Positions 50,388 to 60,200 of a stretch of 64,000 nt of DNA are shown here, in pieces. Both the position numbers and the translations under genes were made by a program. Position 1 is the first letter of the stretch, and each line of letters opens with the position of its first letter. Under the pieces are notes generated by a model. That model was not told the origin of the DNA. It searched no databases and was given only the letters and a program-made list of their open reading frames with translations. The DNA comes from an uncultured Fluviicola sp. GTDB taxonomy: Bacteria; Bacteroidota; Bacteroidia; Flavobacteriales_D; Crocinitomicaceae. The stretch is from positions 1 to 64,000 of the forward strand of contig NZ_CABHOL010000024.1 in assembly GCF_902168135.1 (NCBI RefSeq). Direction: 5' to 3'.

Positions 50388-51149
50388 ATGCGCTCAAAAA
50401 TTGTAGCCGGAAATTGGAAGATGAATTTGTCTCAAAGCGAGGCAAAAGAATTGTGCAAAGAAGTAAACAACATGAACATTGGTTCGGAGATAGAAGTCTA
50501 TATTTTTCCGCCGATGTTGTATGTGAGTGACTGTAAAGCACTTTCTACGAATATAAAAGTAGGAGCTCAGAATGCATACCCGAAAGATACCGGTGCTTTT
50601 ACCGGTGAGGTAAGCATGTGGCAGTTGAAAGAAGCCGGTATTGAAGCGGTTTTGATAGGTCACTCCGAAAGAAGGGAATATTTCAACGAAGACCATGCAT
50701 TTCTAAAACAAAAACTGGATGCGGCGTTGGTTCACGGCATCAGGCCTTTCTTTTGCTGTGGCGAACCTCTTGAAATCCGTGAAAACGGTTCTTTTTTGGA
50801 CTATGTTAAAAAACAACTGGAAGAAAGCGTGTTCCACCTTTCCGCAGCTGATTTTGCAAAAGTAGTACTCGCATATGAACCTATCTGGGCAATTGGAACG
50901 GGTAAAACAGCAAGTACAGAGCAGGCAGAAGAAATGCATGCAGCTATTAGATCGTGGATCGAAGAGCGCTACGGAAAAGAAATTGCGGTTAATTCTGCTA
51001 TTTTATACGGTGGAAGTTGTAACCCTGGCAATGCTCAGGCGTTATTTGCATGCGAAAATGTAGATGGAGGATTGATCGGAGGGGCGTCTTTGAAAGCTGC
51101 TGATTTTTCCGTTTTAGTAGCTGAAGGAACATGGACTATTTTGAATTAA
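50388..51149 (+). CDS. tpiA: Triosephosphate isomerase
   Basis: This 253-residue glycolytic enzyme interconverts dihydroxyacetone phosphate and glyceraldehyde 3-phosphate. The catalytic residues are in clear motifs: Lys in AGNWKMN, His in VLIGHSERREYF, Glu in LAYEPIWAIGTGKTAS, followed by the phosphate-binding YGGSCNPGNA and GGLIGGASL. It begins 1 nt after the upstream gene ends and overlaps prmA by 19 nt, so this is a tight operon. Confidence 0.97.
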   Translation: MRSKIVAGNWKMNLSQSEAKELCKEVNNMNIGSEIEVYIFPPMLYVSDCKALSTNIKVGAQNAYPKDTGAFTGEVSMWQLKEAGIEAVLIGHSERREYFNEDHAFLKQKLDAALVHGIRPFFCCGEPLEIRENGSFLDYVKKQLEESVFHLSAADFAKVVLAYEPIWAIGTGKTASTEQAEEMHAAIRSWIEERYGKEIAVNSAILYGGSCNPGNAQALFACENVDGGLIGGASLKAADFSVLVAEGTWTILN

Positions 51150-51970
51150 CAGTTAATATTGAACCCAGAGATCCCTGGTCGGATATTCTTGTAGCCGAGT
51201 TGGCCGAATTCGGATTTGAAAGTTTTGTGGAAACAGAAACCGGAATCCAGGCATATGCTCCTGTTCAAATTGGCGATGTTTCCTCCATTTTGGAAGAAAC
51301 CTGTATCCATAACAATGCAGAAATTAAAGTCGACTGGAAATTGGAAGAAATTCCTCACCAAAACTGGAATGCAACCTGGGAAGAATCATTTGATCCGGTC
51401 CTGGTGGATTCGCGCCTGGCAATTATTGCACCTTTTCACGATGCGAAAGACTTTCCAAACAGGGAGTTGATCGTGATCCAGCCGCAAATGTCTTTTGGTA
51501 CCGGACATCACCAAACTACTTACCTGATGTCACAATTCCTGCTTGATTTACACTTACTTCCTGAAAGAGTATTGGACATGGGAACAGGAACAGGGGTATT
51601 GGCGATTTTGGCAGAGAAACTGGGAGCGAAAGATATTTTGGCCGTTGATATAGAACCCTGGTCGGTGGAAAATACGCTTGAAAATGCCGAACGCAACGGC
51701 TGCAGTAAGATCCGCGGGCTTTTGGGTGATATCGATTCCATCGCTGAAAATGATTTTGGTGTGATCCTTGCTAACATCAACAAAAATGTTTTGAAAAGGC
51801 ATTTATCGGATTACGCAAAACTATGTTCAGATAACGGTTTGCTTTATTTAAGCGGTTTCTTCACATCCGATGTGCCGGAGCTGGAAGATGCAGCCAAAAA
51901 AGCAGGTTTTGAATTAGTAGAAGTAAGAGATAAAGAAACGTGGGCTTCCATGAAACTTAAAAAAAAGTAG
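51131..51970 (+). CDS. prmA: Ribosomal protein L11 methyltransferase
   Basis: This 279-residue SAM-dependent enzyme methylates ribosomal protein L11. It has an N-terminal substrate-binding domain (WSDILVAELAEFGFESFVETETG) and a class I methyltransferase domain with VLDMGTGTGVLAILAEKLGA, an acidic VDIEPWSVEN and the ILANINKNVLK motif. It follows tpiA with a 19-nt overlap. Confidence 0.94.
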   Translation: MDYFELTVNIEPRDPWSDILVAELAEFGFESFVETETGIQAYAPVQIGDVSSILEETCIHNNAEIKVDWKLEEIPHQNWNATWEESFDPVLVDSRLAIIAPFHDAKDFPNRELIVIQPQMSFGTGHHQTTYLMSQFLLDLHLLPERVLDMGTGTGVLAILAEKLGAKDILAVDIEPWSVENTLENAERNGCSKIRGLLGDIDSIAENDFGVILANINKNVLKRHLSDYAKLCSDNGLLYLSGFFTSDVPELEDAAKKAGFELVEVRDKETWASMKLKKK

Positions 51971-51974
51971 AACT

Positions 51975-54900
51975 ATGAAAAAATGGGGATTCATTTTAAT
52001 TGTACTGGTGTGCGCTGTAAATTCATTTTCTCAGTCCTATCCTGAAGACAGAGAGAAATTTGTAAAAACGATCAGTTCACTCACCAGTGATTATTTGGAT
52101 AAAGAACAGAAGGACTTCCTGAAAGATGAGTTTTCTGTTGCGCTGCTTAAATCAACGGATTTTCCGGATCAGTATTTCACAAAGATGGTTGCAACAGCCA
52201 ATCTAATGGAAAGCAAGCGTTTAAAAGTTTATCCGGAGATTTACAATTATGTGTTTTCCGTTTATTCATTCGTAAAGAACAAACAGCCCGAATCTTCATT
52301 TACTGCCTGGCACAGTTCGGTAGATAAGCTGCTGGATGCTAAGAATATTAATAAATTCAAGGATTTTATTGAGACATCTGCCGGATTTTTCTCCAAAGGA
52401 ATGCTTGCAAGTTCGTCCAATGAAGAATGGTACTTCTACGGTTCCTATGTTTTTGAATTTACCGATAAACCGATTATTAAATTTACGAACGGACGCCTGG
52501 TTTGCGGTTTCCCGAATAGAGGAGCGAAAAGAGATGAACCCCGTTTTATAGACTCGCTGGTGGTTTACAATACCAACGGAACATATGATCCGGCGTTGAA
52601 AAAATGGATCGGACAGGGTGGAAAAATCGATTGGGTGAAAGTCGGGTTAAAAAGCAATGAAACCTTCGCTGAATTAGGAAATTACGACGCCTCGCTGAAA
52701 TCTAATTTTATTAAAGCTGATACGGTTTCATTAACCAGTCCGTTCTTCCCCGGAAAAAAGGTAAAAGGAACTTTGAATGAACGTGCTTTCCGCGTCATCC
52801 GTGAAGCAGACCGCAATTATCCGCAATTTATTTCATTTGAGAAAAAGCTTTCCATTAATAATGTTCTTCCGGATATGGATTATGTGGGTGGTTTCTCCTT
52901 ACAGGGAGCAAGTGTCGTAGGGCTTGGAAATGCTACCGAACTCGCGCAGCTGACCATTAAAAAAAACGGAAAGAAATTCATGGTGGCAAAAACACAATAC
53001 ATTGCCATTGAACCCGCGAGAATTGTTTCGAATATTACCCAAACGACCTTGTACGTCGGGGAAAAAGATTCGATTACGCACCCGGGAGTAGGATTCGTTT
53101 ATACGAAAGATTCGAATATGGTGGAGTTATCGCGTGGGAAATCAGGCGTACTGCAATCTCCTTTTACGGATTCTTATCACCAATTGGAATGGTATGTTCA
53201 GAAAGTAGTGTGGAAGCGCACAGGAACAGATTTACTATTTACCTATGAATTCGGAACAAGCCAGGAACAACGGATTGCGCGTTTTGAATCCATGAATTTC
53301 TACGATGGAAGATTATATGATCGTCTTCAGGGAATGGAACAAGTGCATCCGCTTGCTTCTTTGTACAATTACTGTTATAAATACGATGAATTTACACTGA
53401 CGGAAGGAAAAGCTGCAACTGCTCTCGGTAAGACTGTGGACCAGGTGAAAACACAGCTTCTGGATTTGGCATCTTATGGGTTTATCAGCTATGATACGGA
53501 AAATAAAATTGTTAAAGTCAACCAGAAAACAAAGGTGTTTATTGAGTCGCGGGCGGGTAAACGTGATTATGACAACCTGATCTTTGTTTCCGATATGCGT
53601 CCGAAACCGAAATTCTCACCGGAGCAGCTGAAAGATAACCCGGCGCTTCAGAAAGTTGCGTCACAGGATTCCGTTTTGGCAATCAAAAGAAGAACCATGC
53701 CGAATTTCGGTTCCATGAACCTGGGTACAATGGAAATTGCCCTGGAAGCAGTGGACCGCGTTACCATTTCGGATGCTCAGGGATCATTTGTTTTGCCGGA
53801 TAGAGCACAGGTGAAAATCAATAAGAACAGAGACTTTAAGTTTTCCGGGTGGGCCTCGTCCGGTAAATTCGAGATCCATACCCTGGAGGCAAATTATGCA
53901 TACGATGCGAATAAGATCAACCTGATCAGAACAGACAAAAGTTATTTCCGTGCAAAACCACTTTCCCAGGCAGACGGGAACAGATCAATTGCGTTGGGAT
54001 CTGCATTAAATGGAATTGTGGGAGAAATTATTGTGGATGACCCGACGAACCGTTCCGGAATGAAAAAGGAAATCACGAAATACCCGATCTTAAAATCCAC
54101 GAAACCGTCGAAAGTGTATTACAACCAGGAAGAATTGTTTAAAGGAGCTTACGATTCCGCACGCTTCTACTATACCTGTATTCCTTTTGAAATGGATAGT
54201 TTGGATAATTTCTCCGAAAAAGCGTTCCGTTTGAAAGGAGAATTGGTTTCCGCTGGCATTTTCCCGGTGATCAAGGAAGATTTGAAGATTATGCCGGATT
54301 ACTCACTCGGATTCAGTACAGTAGCTCCCCCGGAAGGACATGTCTTCTACGGGACAAAAGCAATGTATAAGAACAAGATCGTTCTGTCCAATAACGGGTT
54401 ACAGGGAGCCGGAGTCATTAATTTCGTTCATTCCATTTCCGATTCTAAAGCATTTACCTTCTTACCCGATTCAACCCTGGGTTATGCCAAGTTTGAGAAC
54501 AAACCGGTGGAAGCAGGTGTCCAATTCCCGGATGTAAAATCTCCGGATGCATTTATTACCTATGTTCCAAGACAAAACGTATTGAAAGCTTCTTCTACGC
54601 AGGAAAACGAATTGGTTTTCTTTAACGGTGAAGCGAAAATGAAAGGAACAGCAATTGTTCAGCCTACCGGAATGACCGGGTACGGAATTATTTCCATGCA
54701 GAAAGCAAACCTGGGATCTGATAACTTTAAATTCAAGCGCTACGATATTGATTCGGATACTTCTGTCTTTCAGTTGAAAAACCCTTACCCGGAAGAGGGG
54801 GAAAGCCCGCTGGCATTCTCTTCCAACAATGTCAACGCTCACATTTCCTTCAAGGATAGAAAAGGGGACTTTAAATCGAATGACGGGGAAGAACTGAAAG

Positions 54901-56591
54901 TTTTCCCGGTAATCAAATACGCAGCGAAAGTAGATTTATTTACCTGGCTGATGGATCAGGACGAAATGGAATTGTCTAAAAAAGGCGGTGGAAACAGTTC
55001 AGGGGATATCAATATCAATACCGATCTGAATCTTGCACAGCCGAATATGTTCTCCATCCATCCGGACCAGGATTCCCTGCAGTTTGCAGCTCCGAAGGTG
55101 AAATTCTCCATGAAGAAAAAAGTATTGTATTGTTCCAATACAACTTTTATTGATGTAGCGGATGCACGTATTTACCCGGACAGCGCAAAAGTGACAATTC
55201 ACAAGAATGCAGTGATGGATCCGCTTTTGAATTCGAAGATCGTAGCCAACTACGTAACGAAGTACCACACCTTCTTAAATGCAAATACGACCATTTCCGC
55301 ACGTAGAAAATATACTTCGGAAGGAGATTACCCGTATTACGATGCAGATTCGGTTAAAACACTCATTCATATGGATAAGATTACCGTTGATTCAACATCA
55401 CAGACAGTTGCAACAGGAACGGTAAAAAGTGAAGCCGGATTTAAGTTGAACAAGTATTTTGATTACTACGGGCCGATGAAGATTAAAGCGGCAAATCCAT
55501 TGATCAGCTTTACCGGAGCAACTCGTATTAACCACAACTGTGAGAAATTTGCGAAGAGCTGGATGTCGTTCTCAGCAGAAATTGATCCGAAGAATATCCA
55601 GATCCCGGTTACACCGAATATGAAAACGTTGGACGGACAGGCAATTGCCGCGGGTATCGTTTGGAGAGACTCCCGTCAGAAAGACTCAATTCGTTTGTAC
55701 CCGACATTCCTTTCTTCGCTGGAAGATCCGAATGATCCGATCTTTATTACAGCTACCGGTGTGCTTCAATACGATTTCACATCCAAAGAATTCCAGATCG
55801 GACCGAAGGAGAAGTTGTTGAACCGCAATGAGCCGGGGAATTTCATTTCCCTGCATACGGAAAGCTGCTCCATGAACGGGGAAGGAAAAATCAATATGGG
55901 AATGGATTACGGTGATGTCACGGTAGACGCCATCGGAACGGTTTCTTATAACCAGCAGAGCGGACAAACGGAAGTAAATGCTACATTGAAATTGAATTTG
56001 CCGATGGACAAGGGCGTTTGGGAAAGTGTAGGCCAGCGCATTGTGGATTACGAAGGATCAAAACCATTGTCGTTCGAAACAACCAACATCGAGCAGGCCC
56101 TGCTAATGTGGAGCGACCGTAAAACGGCAGATAAGATCAAATCCGATTATACCCTTTCCGAGGATAAGAAAGTGAAGCGTTTGCCGGATGAACTGGAAAA
56201 ATCGATCGTGATTACGGGTGTTCGTTTGAAAAACATCCCGATGACTAAAGATGTGCGCGGTTTGATGTCGAGCCTGGAAGGAGCAGCAATTGTGAACTTC
56301 TACGGGAAACCGGTGATGAGACAAGTAGTATTCCGCGGTGCATTTGAGCAGATCTATTCTCAAAACGGTGACCATTTCACGATGATGATGCAGGTTCCGG
56401 GCGGACCGGATTACCTGTTTGATTACTCCATGTTGAAACGTGACGGTACCTTGAATATCATCACCAGTGATTCCGAATTGGCTAATTCGATCAATGCAAT
56501 TAAAGAAGACAAGCGCAAATCAAAAGGATTCTTGTATCAAATCTCAACAAATAGCGTGTATTTAGGCAAACTAAATGCTATTTTTGAATAA
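51975..56591 (+). CDS. Very large exported protein of unknown function
   Basis: This 1538-residue protein begins 4 nt after prmA and has a signal peptide (MKKWGFILIVLVCAVNSFS). The first ~180 residues look helical. Most of the rest reads as beta strands separated by polar turns. A small winged-helix-like stretch near 465-510 (GKTVDQVKTQLLDLASYGFISYDTENKIVKV) interrupts it. There is no C-terminal T9SS sorting domain, no transmembrane segment and no catalytic motif I recognise. It is plausibly a periplasmic or outer-membrane-associated protein. It overlaps the plsY start by 1 nt, which suggests co-expression with a lipid enzyme, but its function is unknown. Confidence 0.8.
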   Translation: MKKWGFILIVLVCAVNSFSQSYPEDREKFVKTISSLTSDYLDKEQKDFLKDEFSVALLKSTDFPDQYFTKMVATANLMESKRLKVYPEIYNYVFSVYSFVKNKQPESSFTAWHSSVDKLLDAKNINKFKDFIETSAGFFSKGMLASSSNEEWYFYGSYVFEFTDKPIIKFTNGRLVCGFPNRGAKRDEPRFIDSLVVYNTNGTYDPALKKWIGQGGKIDWVKVGLKSNETFAELGNYDASLKSNFIKADTVSLTSPFFPGKKVKGTLNERAFRVIREADRNYPQFISFEKKLSINNVLPDMDYVGGFSLQGASVVGLGNATELAQLTIKKNGKKFMVAKTQYIAIEPARIVSNITQTTLYVGEKDSITHPGVGFVYTKDSNMVELSRGKSGVLQSPFTDSYHQLEWYVQKVVWKRTGTDLLFTYEFGTSQEQRIARFESMNFYDGRLYDRLQGMEQVHPLASLYNYCYKYDEFTLTEGKAATALGKTVDQVKTQLLDLASYGFISYDTENKIVKVNQKTKVFIESRAGKRDYDNLIFVSDMRPKPKFSPEQLKDNPALQKVASQDSVLAIKRRTMPNFGSMNLGTMEIALEAVDRVTISDAQGSFVLPDRAQVKINKNRDFKFSGWASSGKFEIHTLEANYAYDANKINLIRTDKSYFRAKPLSQADGNRSIALGSALNGIVGEIIVDDPTNRSGMKKEITKYPILKSTKPSKVYYNQEELFKGAYDSARFYYTCIPFEMDSLDNFSEKAFRLKGELVSAGIFPVIKEDLKIMPDYSLGFSTVAPPEGHVFYGTKAMYKNKIVLSNNGLQGAGVINFVHSISDSKAFTFLPDSTLGYAKFENKPVEAGVQFPDVKSPDAFITYVPRQNVLKASSTQENELVFFNGEAKMKGTAIVQPTGMTGYGIISMQKANLGSDNFKFKRYDIDSDTSVFQLKNPYPEEGESPLAFSSNNVNAHISFKDRKGDFKSNDGEELKVFPVIKYAAKVDLFTWLMDQDEMELSKKGGGNSSGDININTDLNLAQPNMFSIHPDQDSLQFAAPKVKFSMKKKVLYCSNTTFIDVADARIYPDSAKVTIHKNAVMDPLLNSKIVANYVTKYHTFLNANTTISARRKYTSEGDYPYYDADSVKTLIHMDKITVDSTSQTVATGTVKSEAGFKLNKYFDYYGPMKIKAANPLISFTGATRINHNCEKFAKSWMSFSAEIDPKNIQIPVTPNMKTLDGQAIAAGIVWRDSRQKDSIRLYPTFLSSLEDPNDPIFITATGVLQYDFTSKEFQIGPKEKLLNRNEPGNFISLHTESCSMNGEGKINMGMDYGDVTVDAIGTVSYNQQSGQTEVNATLKLNLPMDKGVWESVGQRIVDYEGSKPLSFETTNIEQALLMWSDRKTADKIKSDYTLSEDKKVKRLPDELEKSIVITGVRLKNIPMTKDVRGLMSSLEGAAIVNFYGKPVMRQVVFRGAFEQIYSQNGDHFTMMMQVPGGPDYLFDYSMLKRDGTLNIITSDSELANSINAIKEDKRKSKGFLYQISTNSVYLGKLNAIFE

Positions 56592-57214
56592 TGAACTGGA
56601 CTGATTTTTTATGGGCTATACCTGCATATTTTTTAGGATCGATACCAACCGCAGTTTGGGTAGGTCGTGCAAAATATGATTTAGATGTAAGAGAACACGG
56701 AAGTAAGAATGCAGGAGCAACGAATACTTTTCGCGTACTTGGAAAAAAAGCAGGTAGAGTCGTTCTTACTATAGATATCTTAAAAGGAATGCTGGCAGTA
56801 CTGTTACCATATTTTGTACTGCCAGTTGAATTTTCCGATCCGCATTTAACACACATTCAGCTGGTCGCTTCTTTCATGGCTGTTTTGGGGCATGTTTTTC
56901 CCGTTTTTGCAGGATTTAAGGGCGGAAAAGGGGTGGCAACTTCTTTGGGAGTGATCGTCGGGTTACAGCCTGCTGCCGCAGCTATCTGCCTGGTTGTTTT
57001 TTTAATTGTCTTTATTACATCTCACTATGTTTCTTTGGGATCAATCAGTGCAGCCATAGTCTTTTCAGGTTGTTTGTGGTTATTTCCCATAAATACGTAC
57101 GCTTTGCCTATCTTTGGGTCATTGTTGGCGTTCATTGTGATTTTTGCCCATCGTAAAAATATCAAGCGATTATTGGATGGAACAGAAAGTAAAATGAACC
57201 TTTTTAAGAAATAA
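56591..57214 (+). CDS. plsY: Acyl-phosphate glycerol-3-phosphate acyltransferase
   Basis: This 207-residue integral membrane enzyme makes lysophosphatidic acid from acyl-phosphate and glycerol 3-phosphate. Its three conserved motifs are present: GSIPTAVWVGR, HGSKNAGATNTFR and GFKGGKGVATSLG, set among five helices. The start codon shares one base with the upstream stop. It is 24 bp before the giant gene. Confidence 0.95.
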   Translation: MNWTDFLWAIPAYFLGSIPTAVWVGRAKYDLDVREHGSKNAGATNTFRVLGKKAGRVVLTIDILKGMLAVLLPYFVLPVEFSDPHLTHIQLVASFMAVLGHVFPVFAGFKGGKGVATSLGVIVGLQPAAAAICLVVFLIVFITSHYVSLGSISAAIVFSGCLWLFPINTYALPIFGSLLAFIVIFAHRKNIKRLLDGTESKMNLFKK

Positions 57215-57238
57215 GCGTATTGCCTCTAAAACAATAAG

Positions 57239-60200
57239 TTGAGCTTGAAGTCATTTAAACGAATAAATGGTTGGATCCTACTATTACTGTTAATCCTGAC
57301 AGCTCATCTTTCTTTTGCCCAGGAAGCCGAAGCCGATTTAAAGCTAAAAGCCGATAAACTCTTCGATGCAGAGCAATTTGTAGAAGCAACTCCGCAGTTT
57401 TTGCACCTCATTGCACTCAATCCAAGATCGCCCGAATACAATTACAAATACGGGACCTGTCTCTTATTCAATTCCTATAAAAAGCAGGATGCATTCAAAT
57501 ATTTGAATTATAGCATTACGGATCCGAACATTGCTCCGGAAGCTTATTTCTACCTGGGAAAAGCATTTCACTTAAATTTCCAGTTCAACGAAGCCATTAA
57601 GAACTATAACATCTACATTCAAAAAAGCGGCGGGAAACCGAATCCGAACTTTGATATCAATCACCAGATCGAGATGTGCCAGAATGGGAAAAAATTATTG
57701 ACAACTATTACGGATTTGGTGGTGCTGGAAAAAAAGGAGATCGAGTATGCTTCTTTCTTCCGCTTGTATAACCTGGCAGATATCGGCGGTGTAATGCTGA
57801 TTACTGCAGAATATCAGTCGAAGATCGACAAAAAGAAAAATCATACGCCTTTAATCCATTTCCCGGATCAGGCGCAAACAATCTATTATTCTTCTTACGG
57901 TGATTCGGAGAAAGGAAGCAAGGATATTTATTCAAGAAAACGGCTCCCGGATGGAAAATGGGGATTGCCGGCACCGGTTGCAGGGAATGTAAATACCACT
58001 TTTGATGAAGACTTTCCATACCTGAGTCCGAATGGAGAATACCTGTATTTCTGTTCCAAAGGCCACAATTCCATGGGTGGATTTGATGTCTTCCGTTCTA
58101 AGTTTGACCCGGAAAACAATTCCTTCGGTCAGCCGGAAAACATGGATTTTGCTATTTCTTCCCCGGACAATGATCTGTTCTACGTGGTGGATTCCCTGGA
58201 AAAGAACGCTTATTTTGCTTCGTCGCGCCAAAGCCAGAACGGGAAAATACATGTTTATAAAGTGCGTGTAGATCGTGTACCGCTTCAATTGGCAATTATC
58301 AAAGGAGAATTTGCTTCAACTGTAAAACCGGAAAACAAGAAAATTGCCATTAAAGTAACCGACTTTGCTTCCGGAAACGAGATAGGGACCTTTAAATCAA
58401 ATGATAAGGGAAGTTATCTGATTACCCTTCCAAAAGGCGGAAAATACACCTATGAAATGACCGTTGATGGAGGCACAGAAGTATACAAAGCCCAGGTGAA
58501 TGTTCCTTTCCTGAAAGAATTCAAGCCGCTGAAACAGAAGATCCAGGAGGAAGCTACCGGAACGGACGGAAAAGTGGTGCGTGTTGTGGACCAATTTAAC
58601 GAGTTTGTAGACGATGCTGCGGGCATTTTGGCTGAAGTGATCCGTACGCGTGCAGAACTAAATGTGAATTCGGGGAATTTTGACATCCATGCATTGGATG
58701 CTCAGAAAGAGAACAAGAAAGTATTGGCCGATATCGGTTTGGAAGGTGCATCGAACCAGGAAATCATTACGAAGTTTGAGTCCATTCAGCAGAAACAGGA
58801 GCAAAAAACGGATGCATTAACACGTTTGGAAACCGGTTCGCTGGTTGCCATTGTGGAGAAAGCAGAACAGGTGGAAGCCCTGCAGGCAGAAGTGAAAAAA
58901 GACGTCGCAAAAGCAAATGCCGCCGGAACAAATACTGAAAAGAACGATATTTTATTGGCAGCCAATGATAAAGTGGCGAAGATCATTGAATTGAAAGAAG
59001 AAATTCAGCACATCAATGCCTTTGCTGACAGTATTTCCAAACTCATCCCCGAAGAACAGGAAAAATTGAAATCCATTACCGAACTGAAAGAAACGGTTAG
59101 TAAGTCCGTGGTGGAAGAAAAATACGATCAGTTGAAAGATGCTGTCATTGCAAAAGCTGAGCTTGTAAAAAACATTGAAAGCGAAAAGGAATCTCATCCG
59201 GTAGATCATTTGTTGGCACAGAACGAAAGTTTGGGAAAACAATCCGAACAGTTGAAGAAACAGCTTGATTCTTACAAGAAAAGTGAATTACAATTGGATC
59301 AGGAAATTAGTGCCCTTAAAGCCGAATTGGCAGCTGCGAAAGCCAAAGACCAACCGGCTGTTCAGTCTAAAATTGATTCCAAAGAATCCGAAAAACAACT
59401 GGTTTCCGAAGAAACGAAGCGTTTGGAAAGTAAAGCTGCCGACCTGGAAAAGAAAGAGCTTGGGAATACCAAACAAATCACTTTTATCAACAACCTGCAG
59501 CATACCAACGATAATAAAACGGCAACCAAAGCTGAGGCCGATGCGAAACTGGAAGCAATCAATACAAACAATGTACGCGCACTGGAAGCATATGTGAAGG
59601 AACAGCTTAAGAATATCGATACCACGCAAATCACAGCAAGAACCAATGATGCACTTGCCCAGGAATCCAAAATGCGGGTCGACGAGTTTGAGAAAGATTA
59701 TGCTGTTTCCCAGGATGCTGTTGATAAGCAGACGAACCTGACCCACGAAGAAAAAGTGGCGCTGAAAGTAAAGAATAACGAACAGCTGGATAAAAAACTG
59801 GCCCAGGAATTAGCCAAAATCGATGAAGGACTGGCTAAGAATCCGGAAGACACGAAACTGGTTGAGCAGAAAAAAGAAGTGTTGGCGCTTAAAACGGAAA
59901 ATGCGAAGAATAAAGAAACCATTCTGTCTGAATCGCAGCTTCCTGTTAATACCTCAACAACTCCCGAAAAAGAATTGGCAGTTTTGATGCCGAATTACGA
60001 TACTGACCTGAAAAACGCCGGAAATAATTCAAATTTGGAAGAACGTCTGGCAGATCAGAATAAGGTAGACGAAGCTTTATTGGAACAGGTAGACCAGGAA
60101 TTGGACAAGGTTTACGAATCATTGACCAAAGACCCTTTGGACCAAAAACTGCAGGACAAAAAAGATGCCCTGACCAGGCTTAAAAAAGATAAGGAAGCCG

